A stretch of 64,000 nucleotides of DNA, from assembly GCF_008087665.1 (NCBI RefSeq), contig NZ_CP042912.1:1922001-1986000 (forward strand), in the 5' to 3' direction. Made by a program: the position numbers and the translations under genes. The notes below the pieces were generated by a model. The model saw only the letters and a program-made list of their open reading frames with translations, did not search any database and had not been told where the DNA came from. The DNA is from Mariniblastus fucicola (GTDB lineage: Bacteria > Planctomycetota > Planctomycetia > Pirellulales > Pirellulaceae). This document shows, piece by piece, positions 17,834 through 24,972 of this stretch (position 1 is its first letter; every line of letters starts with the position of its first letter).

Positions 17834-18712
17834 GAAGGTGTTTTGAAACTGCTCTGAGTTGAAAAAATCGCTACAGCCCCGTTTGCATTTAAACCGTAAA
17901 CGGAAGGAGCCGTAGCGATGAGTATTGAGTATCCCAGCAGTCTCAGTGATGATCAATGGCGATTGCTTCGTCGTCTGATTCCGCCAGCAAAACTTCGCGG
18001 CCGCAAACGAATCGATCGGCGTCAAATTGTCGATGCGATATTGTATTGGTGTCGAACGGGCTGCCAGTGGCGGTTGCTTCCGGACTGCTTTCCGAATTGG
18101 AACACGGTTTATGGAGTTTATCGAGCTTGGCGTATTGATGGGACATGGCAACGCATTCACGATCGTCTTCGCGAAAAGGTACGCCGCAAAGAAGGCAGGA
18201 AGCCAACGCCAACAGCAGCCATCATTGATTCGCAAAGCATTCGCAGTGCTGAAGGAGGAGAATTACGCGGGTATGACGCGGCGAAACGAATTACCGGACG
18301 AAAGCGTCACATCCTGGTGGATACGTTGGGGCTTGTGATGGTCGTTGTTGTCCACTCGGCCGATCTACAAGACTACGAAGGTGCACATCTTGTTCTTGAA
18401 AACATCAGACAGAAGTTTCGTCGGCTTCGAGTCATCTTCGCGGACTCGATTTACGGGCGGGCTGATTTGCCGGAGTTCCTGAAGCAATGGTATCGTGTCA
18501 TCTTGCAAACCGTTAAGCGTCCGGTCGAAGCCGAAGGGTTCGTTGTCTTACCCAAGCGATGGATCGTTGAACGGACTTTCGCATGGCTTGGAAAATTCAG
18601 AAGGCTCTCAAAGGACTATGAAAGACTGACTCAAAACAGCGAAACTGTCATACGAATCGCAATGATTCAATTCATGCTAAACAGGCTGGAAAAATAATTT
18701 TAAAACACCCTC
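17834..18712 (+). mobile_element. IS5-family (IS427-like) insertion sequence
   Basis: An 879-bp element with imperfect terminal inverted repeats: GAAGGTGTTTTGAAA at the left, and GAGGGTGTTTTAAAA as the complement of the right end. It is flanked by a 3-bp target duplication TAA (17831-17833 and 18713-18715), which fits the TNA targets of IS5-group relatives such as IS427/IS1031. A single full-length transposase gene fills it. The element is structurally complete. Confidence 0.92.
17918..18697 (+). CDS. IS5-family transposase
   Basis: A 259-residue DDE transposase with the IS5/IS427 N-terminus (LSDDQWRLLRRLIPPAK) and catalytic residues in IIDSQSIR (D), VIFADSIYG (D) and VERTFAWLGKFRR (E). Unlike many IS427 members it is one continuous frame without frameshifting. 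A GGAAGGAG Shine-Dalgarno precedes the ATG. It appears intact and may be active. Confidence 0.95.
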   Translation: MSIEYPSSLSDDQWRLLRRLIPPAKLRGRKRIDRRQIVDAILYWCRTGCQWRLLPDCFPNWNTVYGVYRAWRIDGTWQRIHDRLREKVRRKEGRKPTPTAAIIDSQSIRSAEGGELRGYDAAKRITGRKRHILVDTLGLVMVVVVHSADLQDYEGAHLVLENIRQKFRRLRVIFADSIYGRADLPEFLKQWYRVILQTVKRPVEAEGFVVLPKRWIVERTFAWLGKFRRLSKDYERLTQNSETVIRIAMIQFMLNRLEK

Positions 18713-19150
18713 TAAAGGAAGCATCATTGAAGATTCCGTTAGGTCAGTCAGGTGCGGATACAGGTCGCGAGATTGCTGAAAACCTTGAGAAAATCGTTGA
18801 TGGCCAAGATCGCTTGCTGGTCGAAGTACTACTTCCGCACCAAATTAAGCGACTTAAAGAAATTTCCTTTCAAGCCTTGGAGAAAGAGTACGGAATCATG
18901 ACGGTTCTCCAATCCTCCAGGATAAGGAAGGATTTCGACATTGGAACCGACCAGTTGACGAGCTTTCAACAGGAAGCGAAGAAGATAGAGAATAAACTTG
19001 CCGAAGACATTGAAAAGCTCAAAACGAAGGCAAGACAGGATTTACTCTCGCATCTCTCTTCCGACCAACGAGCGAAGTATGACGATCTGCATGGCGAGAC
19101 GTTTCAGTCAACGCAGTCAGATTGGAAGCGATAGAAATTTGCCATTAGGG

Positions 19151-19215
19151 ACAAGAAAAAGTACCGCGGACGTTCGCGGTACCTTTCTCGCTGGCCCGGT
19201 ACCTTTCTTGCTGGC
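19151..19215. repeat. GGTACC-centred repeats after the interrupted gene
   Basis: One inverted copy (CAAGAAAAAGTACCGCGGA) and two direct copies (GCGGTACCTTTCTCGCTGG, CGGTACCTTTCTTGCTGGC) lie here. They match the copies at 17391-17433 and follow the disrupted gene immediately. Confidence 0.55.
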
Positions 19216-19409
19216 GCGAGGGATTCAAGTCTGTAATCGGTGAATGATCCTGTGGACCCGTTTGAGATCGCAGTACGATTTCCAATGTCACCGGGCGGGC
19301 AAGTTTCCTGATCGTTCGAGTCGGGGTTGTCTGGTGCGAAGCAAAGTTGTCGTACGACAAACGAACTTTGCGCCACCACGAAGCTCTAGCCCTCTGCTAC
19401 AGAGCACCT
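19216..19409. other. Non-coding stretch before the minisatellite
   Basis: No gene or site is recognised. A degenerate first unit of the 21-bp repeat may begin at about 19389. Confidence 0.35.
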
Positions 19410-19724
19410 AAACCTCAAGGCGAAGCACCTAAACTTCACGACGAAGCCGCTTAAACAAATGACGAAGCAGCTAAACCTCACGACGAAGCGGCGCAAACAA
19501 TTGTTTTAGTGGCTTAAACAAATGGTTTCGCGGTTAAAACTCACGACGAAGCGGCGCAAACAAATGATTCCGTGGCGCAAACAATTGTTTTCGTGGCTAA
19601 AACTCTCGACCAGGCCGCTAAAACTCACGACGAAGCGGCGCAAACAAATGATTCCTTGGCGCAAACAATTGTTTTCGTGGCTAAAACTCTCGACCAGGCC
19701 GCTAAAACTCACGACGAAGCGGCT
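19410..19724. repeat. 21-bp minisatellite, 15 units, with an 84-bp higher-order period
   Basis: Fifteen contiguous 21-bp units, for example AAAACTCACGACGAAGCGGC plus G, keep phase throughout. Four unit types form an 84-bp super-repeat; the strongest matches begin at 19536, 19620 and 19704. Read on the plus strand, each unit encodes a seven-residue pattern such as KTHDEAA or QTNDSVA. Two units begin with TAA, so no long protein can be made through the array. It is either non-coding or a decayed coiled-coil gene fragment. Confidence 0.85.
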
Positions 19725-19910
19725 TCGTCACAAGGTTTAGACCCTATTTGCGGCGACGTTGCTGTGATTTTCGAAACGTCCTGCTGGACCACGGATGTTT
19801 CCCCTTGTTGTGCCTGCAAAATGCTCAAGCTGCCAGAGTTTGCAATACAGTCGTGAAGGAGATGAATGGAGGAGGGTTGTGGTGACGGGAGAAGCCACAG
19901 GATTGACATA

Positions 19911-20402
19911 GATGAGGTGTATGGATCTGTGGGGCTGAACTGCGGGAGTGGTTGGCCCGCGACTGACGCGAACGGGACGCGAATTGAATGCAATGACAGG
20001 CTGGAAGCCTGGCCCACCAAGGACGTCCACGAATCACACGAATCGGCACGAACGAAGATAGGAGCCACGGATGGGTACTGATGAGGTGGATGGATCTGTG
20101 GGTGTTTCGAACTGCGGGAGTGGTTGGCCCGCGAATGACGCGAACGGTACGCGAATTGAAATGCAATGACAGGCTGGAAGCCTGGCCTACCAAGGACGTC
20201 CACGAATCACACGAATCGGCACGAACGAAGATAGGAGCAACGGATGGGCACTGATGAGGTGTATGGATCTGTGGGAGTTTCGAACTGCGGGAGTGGTTGG
20301 CCCGCGACTGACGCGAATGGGACGCGAATTGGATGCAATGACAGGCTGGAAGCCTATCCCACCAAGAGGACGTCCACGAATCACACGAATCGGCACGAAT
20401 GA
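19911..20402. repeat. Tandem array of about 170-bp units (three copies)
   Basis: Three near-identical units start at 19911, 20080 and 20253 (periods 169 and 173 bp). Each contains GATGAGGTG...ATGGATCTGTGGG, the CAGGCTGGAAGCCT segment and CGTCCACGAATCACACGAAT. A diverged partial copy follows at about 20550-20636. The minus-strand frame across them only reflects the repeat period and is not a credible gene. Confidence 0.85.
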
Positions 20403-20636
20403 GGTGCGGGGTGATGGATGTTGGGCTCACGCAATGGCGCAGGGTTTGGATGGTGAGCATGTGCTATGCGCCTCCGCGCCTTTGCGTGGGGCATTTGTTA
20501 CACTGGATCTGTGTGCATCTGTGGCTTTAAAATGTTGCGAGATTGTTCTGCCCGCGAATGACGCGAGTTGAATGTAATGACTGGCTGGAAGCCTATCCCA
20601 CCAAGAGGACGTCCACGAATCACACGAATGAGTGCG
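20403..20636. repeat. Spacer and partial copy of the 170-bp repeat
   Basis: After a unique stretch of about 150 bp, a diverged copy of the 3' part of the 170-bp repeat (GGCTGGAAGCCTATCCCACC, then CGTCCACGAATCACACGAAT) runs to 20636. There it joins the 175-bp array. No gene is seen. Confidence 0.6.
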
Positions 20637-20704
20637 CATGAAATGATAGCGACTTGATCCGCTTCGGAAGCCTCACTGGCTGATGCCCGTCGCAGGTTTC
20701 TTTG

Positions 20705-22005
20705 GGTCCATCGCGGAATTTTGTGGGTCCTGTAAAATTCTCCGAGAAGGAGAACGCAAATGCAAGACACGGAACTTTATCAACAGATCCTTGGCATTGA
20801 GACGCCTTGGGAAGTATCGAACGTTGATCTGAACATGGAACTTGGTGAGATCGTCGTTAGTGTGCGTCACGCACAAGGCACGAAGTTCTGCTGCCCTCAG
20901 TGCGATCAGAAATTGAGCTGCTATGACCATTCTCCATCGCGTCGCTGGCGTCACTTGGACAGCTGCCAATTCAAGACGATGCTGGAAGCTTCGATCCCCC
21001 GAGTGGATTGTCCCGAACACGGCGTGAAACTGGTTCAAGTTCCCTGGTCCAGTCCCAACAGTCGCTTCACGTTGATGTTCGAAGCTTTTGCGATCCGCTT
21101 GCTCAAGGCAACACAAACGATCGAAGGTGCTCGCACGATTCTGCGAACTGGCTGGGAAGCGACATGGACGATTCTTGAGCGAGCCGTCGAGCGTGGGCAA
21201 GCTCGAAAGCAATCCAGTCCACTGCCTCACATTGGCATCGACGAGAAGTCTTTCAAGAAAGGGCAGAACTACATTACTTTGATTTACGACCTCGACAACA
21301 GTACGGTTGAAGCGATCTCCGAAGGCCACAACAAAGAGGCCGCCAACGAATGCTTTTCTCAACTTTTACCGGGTCAAATCGAAACCGTCGAAGCCATCGC
21401 GATGGACATGAGCTCTGCTTTTGTGAACGCTGCAAAGTCCAACATTCCCCTGGCAGAAACAAAGATTGTGCACGACCGTTTTCATGTGATGAAGCTGGTC
21501 AACGAAGCGGTAGACAAGGTTCGCAAGCAAGAGAACAAGCGTCTCCGCAGCGAAGGTGACGACACGCTAACAGGGACTCGTTACCTGTTTCTGAAGAACT
21601 ATGACAACCTCAAGGAATCAAGCCAGCAGCGTCTTGATGCGTTGTTTTCTTTCAAACTCGAAACCGGCAAGGCATGGACTTACAAAGAGATGCTTCGCGA
21701 TCTTTGGCATCACGACACCGCCAAGGAGGCGAAAGAGTTTTTCAGGTGGTGGTACCGCAAGGTGATTCACACTCGGCTGGAGCCAATGAAGAAGGTCGCA
21801 CGCACGATCAAAACTCGCATCGACAACGTCGTCAGCTACTGCACCTTCAGTGGAATATCAAACGGAGTTGCCGAAGGAATCAACAGCAAGATTCAATCGA
21901 TCAAGCGACGAGTTGGCGGCTACAGAAACAGGCAAAACTACAAAACAGCGATCTTCTTTTACTGCGGTGGACTCGACCTCGACCCATAGAGATCCGCGAT
22001 GGACC
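20705..22005 (+). mobile_element. ISL3-family insertion sequence
   Basis: A 1301-bp element bounded by a perfect 8-bp target duplication TTTCTTTG (20697-20704 and 22006-22013). Eight bases is the size expected for ISL3. Inverted ends share GGTCCATCGCGGA and a nearby TGGGTC. The empty site is visible in four downstream repeat units, where TTTCTTTGTGAGACC is uninterrupted. The element is complete. Confidence 0.95.
20760..21989 (+). CDS. ISL3-family transposase
   Basis: A 409-residue protein. An N-terminal zinc-ribbon-like region (CCPQCDQKL, then DCPEH) precedes the ISL3 DDE core: IGIDEKSFKKG, VEAIAMDMSSAF and the downstream VAEGINSKIQSIKRR with the acidic residue. The strong Shine-Dalgarno GAGAAGGAG lies before the ATG. 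Length and motifs look intact. Confidence 0.95.
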   Translation: MQDTELYQQILGIETPWEVSNVDLNMELGEIVVSVRHAQGTKFCCPQCDQKLSCYDHSPSRRWRHLDSCQFKTMLEASIPRVDCPEHGVKLVQVPWSSPNSRFTLMFEAFAIRLLKATQTIEGARTILRTGWEATWTILERAVERGQARKQSSPLPHIGIDEKSFKKGQNYITLIYDLDNSTVEAISEGHNKEAANECFSQLLPGQIETVEAIAMDMSSAFVNAAKSNIPLAETKIVHDRFHVMKLVNEAVDKVRKQENKRLRSEGDDTLTGTRYLFLKNYDNLKESSQQRLDALFSFKLETGKAWTYKEMLRDLWHHDTAKEAKEFFRWWYRKVIHTRLEPMKKVARTIKTRIDNVVSYCTFSGISNGVAEGINSKIQSIKRRVGGYRNRQNYKTAIFFYCGGLDLDP

Positions 22006-22790
22006 TTTCTTTGTGAGACCTTCTCGGGGACGATAGAAAGATTAGTGTCGATTAGTGAAGATCAGTGTTTCGGAATAGTCACGATGGAGAACACTAATCG
22101 GCACTGATCGACACTAATTGCATGAAATGAAAGCGAGTTGATCCGCTTCGGAAGCCTCACTGGTTGATGCCCGTCGCAGGTTTCTTTGTGAGACCTTCTC
22201 GGGGACGATAGAAAGATCAGTGTCGATTAGTGAAGATCAGTGTTTCGGAATAATCACGATGGAGAACACTAATCGGCACTGATCGACACTAATTGCTTGA
22301 AATGATAGCGAGTTGATCCGCTTCGAAAGCCGCACTGGCTGATGCGCGTCGCAGGTTTCTTTGTGAGACCTTCTCGGGGACGATAGAAAGATCAGTGTCG
22401 ATTAGTGAAGATCAGTGTTTCGGAATAATCACGATGGAGAACACTAATCGGCACTGATCGACACTAATTGCTTGAAATGATAGCGACTTGATCCGCTTCG
22501 AAAGCCGCACTGGCTGATGCCCGTCGCAGGTTTCTTTGTGAGACCTTCTCCGGGACGATAGAAAGATCAGTGTCGATTAGTGAAGATCAGTGTTTCGGAA
22601 TAATCACGATGGAGAACACTAATCGCCACTAATTGCATGAAATGAAAGCGAGTTGATCCGCTTCGGAAGCCACACTGGCTGATGCCCGTCGCAGGTTTCT
22701 TTGTGAGACCTTCTCGGGGACGATAGAAAGATTAGTGTCGATTAGTGAAGATCAGTGTTTCGGAATAATCACGATGGACACTAATCGGCG

Positions 22791-23144
22791 GTCTCTAGCC
22801 GGAAGGCGCGTTGGATGGGTGTTGAACGATTCCGCCTAAAGGCCAATACTGCTCAATCCAGTGAGCGGTAAGGCGCTAGCCGCCGTTATTCGCGGGTCAA
22901 CGAACCGACGGCTAGCGCCTCGTCGCTCACTAAAATTCGAAATTGAGAATCTCGATTGAGCGGCATTGGCCAAAAACCGGTCCAACGAACACGGTGGTGA
23001 TGGCATGCCTTCTGGTTGAAGGGGGACTTCGGACAGGAAGAATCGGTGCGTCGTCGAACACTTTGCCATGCCATGTGCGTCGCGACGATAGGCATGCCGT
23101 TTGCAGAAGGGTAAGTTGTCTATCTGAAAACGGAAGGATCACAA
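22791..23144. other. Intergenic region with a GC-rich palindrome
   Basis: No gene is supported in this 354-bp stretch; the open frames on the minus strand lack any recognisable domain. It contains the palindrome at 22861-22930 and the upstream region of the CurA-type reductase. Confidence 0.45.
22861..22930. repeat. Palindromic REP-like repeat
   Basis: The arms GTGAGCGGTAAGGCGCTAGC... (22861-22887) and ...GCTAGCGCCTCGTCGCTCAC (22904-22930) form a long hairpin. The same core (AAGGCGCTAGCCGCCGTT) is the inside of the miniature element at 26824-26954, so the core can occur without the GGCACTG ends. Confidence 0.75.
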
Positions 23145-24182
23145 ATGACAACCCAAACGACTGACCGCAACCGACGCATCGTGCTGGCTTCGCGACCACA
23201 TGGTCAACCCAAACCAGAAAACTTTCGCCTTGAGCAGACCGATGTTCCTCAGCCGGGCGATGGAGAAGTCCTGTTGCGGACGATGTATCTCTCGCTCGAC
23301 CCCTATATGCGTGGGCGGATGAGCGACGGGCCATCTTATGCGGATCCCGTTGCGATCGATGACGTGATGGTTGGAGGCACCGTTTGCCGCGTCGAGAAAT
23401 CTAACAATGAGAAATTCTCCCAGGGCGACATGGTGCTCGGCTACAGCGGATGGCAGGACTTCGCGATCTCGGACGGGGGAGGACTGGTGAAGCTGGACGC
23501 CAACATGCAGCGTCCTTCGCTGGCATTGGGTGTGCTCGGGATGACAGGATTCACGGCTTACATGGGACTGCTCGATATCGGTCAGCCCAAAGCGGGCGAA
23601 ACCGTGGTTGTGGCCGGTGCGACAGGAGCCGTCGGTTCGGTCGTCGGGCAGATCGCAAAAATCAAAGGCTGTCGCATGGTTGGCGTCGCGGGTGGGGAAA
23701 CGAAGTGCCGGCTGGCGGTCGACGAGCTTGGATTCGACGCTTGCATCGACCATCGTGCCGATGACTTTGACGAACAGCTTGCCGCGGCGTGTACCGATGG
23801 CATCGATGTGTACTTCGAAAACGTGGGTGGGAAAGTGTTCGACGGAGTCCTGCCGCTGCTCAACACCAAGGCTCGCATTCCACTGTGTGGCCTGATCGCT
23901 CACTACAACGATACCGAGTTGCCGCCGGGTCCGGATCGCCTTTCGTTGCTGACCAGAAAATTGCTGACCAAGCGTATTCGAATGCAGGGATTCATCATTT
24001 TTGACGACTACGGTCACCGTTACGGCGAGTTCGCGGCGGAGATGGGGCAGTGGGTCAAGGACAAAAAAATCAAAGCTCACGAAGACATCGTTGAGGATCT
24101 GGAAAACGCTCCGGACGCGTTCATCGGACTGCTCGAAGGCCAGAACCAAGGCAAGCTTGTCATCCGCGTGGCGAACGAATAA
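23145..24182 (+). CDS. Zinc-independent NADP-dependent MDR reductase (CurA / prostaglandin-reductase type)
   Basis: A 345-residue medium-chain reductase. It has the family SLDPYMRGRM motif near residue 50 and the NADP motif AGATGAVGSVVGQIAK (about 163-178). It also has the EDIVEDLENAPDAFIGLLEG C-terminus typical of leukotriene-B4 12-hydroxydehydrogenase-like enzymes. No zinc-binding cysteine cluster is present. Such enzymes reduce the double bond of alpha,beta-unsaturated carbonyls, a detoxification reaction. The peroxiredoxin gene follows 48 bp later. Confidence 0.92.
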   Translation: MTTQTTDRNRRIVLASRPHGQPKPENFRLEQTDVPQPGDGEVLLRTMYLSLDPYMRGRMSDGPSYADPVAIDDVMVGGTVCRVEKSNNEKFSQGDMVLGYSGWQDFAISDGGGLVKLDANMQRPSLALGVLGMTGFTAYMGLLDIGQPKAGETVVVAGATGAVGSVVGQIAKIKGCRMVGVAGGETKCRLAVDELGFDACIDHRADDFDEQLAAACTDGIDVYFENVGGKVFDGVLPLLNTKARIPLCGLIAHYNDTELPPGPDRLSLLTRKLLTKRIRMQGFIIFDDYGHRYGEFAAEMGQWVKDKKIKAHEDIVEDLENAPDAFIGLLEGQNQGKLVIRVANE

Positions 24183-24230
24183 ACCTTTGAACAGTGGTAT
24201 TTTGACGACGGAACTATTTAGGCACGAAAC

Positions 24231-24902
24231 ATGAATGCGGATACAGACCCGACCAATACGCTTCGAGCGCAAACGGAAGCCAAGTTCGCGACGACGCGAA
24301 AGAACAATCCGGAATTTGCGAAACGGATCGATGATCTGTTGGCGTCCGCCGAGGTGTTTCAGTCCGGTGCCAACGCGACCGAAGTGGGACAACAGGCTCC
24401 CGGCTTTGAACTGCCCAACTCTCAGGGCGAAAAAGTTTCGCTTGCGAGTTTGCTGTCAAAGGGCCCGGTCGTGGTGACTTTTTATCGCGGCAGTTGGTGT
24501 CCTTATTGCAGTTTGCAATTGCAAGCAATGAAATCCCGACTGGAGGAGATCCATTCGCTTGGTGCGGAACTGGTTGCGATTAGCCCACAGTTGCCCGACG
24601 ATTCGGTTTCACAAACGGGGCAGGAGCCGCTGCCGTTTCCGGTGCTCTCGGATCAGGACGCGTTGGTCGCGGCGGAGTACGGAGTTTCGTGGCAGGTTCC
24701 CGAAGTGATTCTGGGGCATATGCGAAACGATCGCGGTTTGCAGTTGGAAGAGATCAACGGCGGCAATGGAACCGTGTTGCCTATCCCGGCGACGTTTGTG
24801 TTGAACCGTGAGGGCGTCGTGACGTGGCGATTCGTTGACGTTGACTATCGACAGCGGGCCGAACCCGCAGACATCGTGGCGGCTTTGAAAGAGCTCCAGT
24901 AG
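24231..24902 (+). CDS. Peroxiredoxin-like (PRX_like2 / AhpC-TSA) protein
   Basis: A 223-residue cytoplasmic protein with a thioredoxin fold. GQQAPGFELPNSQGEKV leads to YRGSWCPYCSLQLQAM with the CxxC pair, then a C-terminal WRFVDVDYRQRAEP segment. The same arrangement forms the second half of the secreted fusion at 13894-15378, so the two are paralogous domains. It probably reduces peroxides. No signal peptide is present. It likely shares a transcript with the upstream CurA-type reductase. Confidence 0.92.
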   Translation: MNADTDPTNTLRAQTEAKFATTRKNNPEFAKRIDDLLASAEVFQSGANATEVGQQAPGFELPNSQGEKVSLASLLSKGPVVVTFYRGSWCPYCSLQLQAMKSRLEEIHSLGAELVAISPQLPDDSVSQTGQEPLPFPVLSDQDALVAAEYGVSWQVPEVILGHMRNDRGLQLEEINGGNGTVLPIPATFVLNREGVVTWRFVDVDYRQRAEPADIVAALKELQ

Positions 24903-24972
24903 TAGTTTGACAACGGCAAGTCGGAATCTCGTACGGCGCTTTGTTCGTCGCCTGCCGTCGTCCGAAGCAGCG

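Larger units (their letters stand above)
17473..19134 (+). pseudogene. Secreted helical protein gene (LTxxQ-like) split by an IS5-family insertion
   Basis: Two fragments, 17473-17833 and 18716-19134, rejoin exactly in frame when bases 17834-18712 and one TAA copy are removed. The restored junction reads GQKALKEASLKIPLGQ and the protein would be 259 residues. It has a signal peptide (about 1-24), a short beta-like region and a long helical C-terminus with LTDEQQEAV and LSSDQRAKYDDL, which recalls periplasmic Spy/CpxP-type LTxxQ proteins. After insertion the first part ends at the TGA at 17862. The second half could only start at an internal TTG (18727), so the gene is probably inactive. Confidence 0.85.
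20637..22790. repeat. Tandem array of 175-bp hairpin-containing units, one unit split by an ISL3 element
   Basis: Units start at 20637, 22121, 22296, 22471 and 22636. Unit 1 is split: 20637-20704 plus 22014-22120 is exactly 175 bp once the ISL3 element and one target copy are removed. Units 2 and 3 are 175 bp. Unit 4 has lost 10 bp in its hairpin. Unit 5 is truncated at about 22790. Intact units carry 26-nt arms (in unit 2, 22219-22244 and 22265-22290) that match at 22 of 26 positions around a 20-nt loop. No spacer diversity or coding potential is seen. Confidence 0.88.

Noticed and set aside
19572-19856. Coiled-coil protein encoded by the 21-bp repeats
   Set aside because: The frame opens only in the right part of the array. 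Stop codons occur in the same phase further left, there is no ribosome-binding site, and the sequence after the array is unrelated.
19825-20460. Minus-strand gene of 211 codons across the 170-bp repeats
   Set aside because: The frame exists because the repeat lacks a stop in that phase. The product is a repeat of one peptide with no domain and unlikely composition.
20637-22790. CRISPR array
   Set aside because: The repeats are 175 bp and contiguous. There are no short repeats with unique spacers, and no cas gene is in the window.
23139-24392. Long minus-strand frame (417 codons) over the CurA-type reductase
   Set aside because: It is the antisense shadow of two well-supported genes and has no domain of its own.
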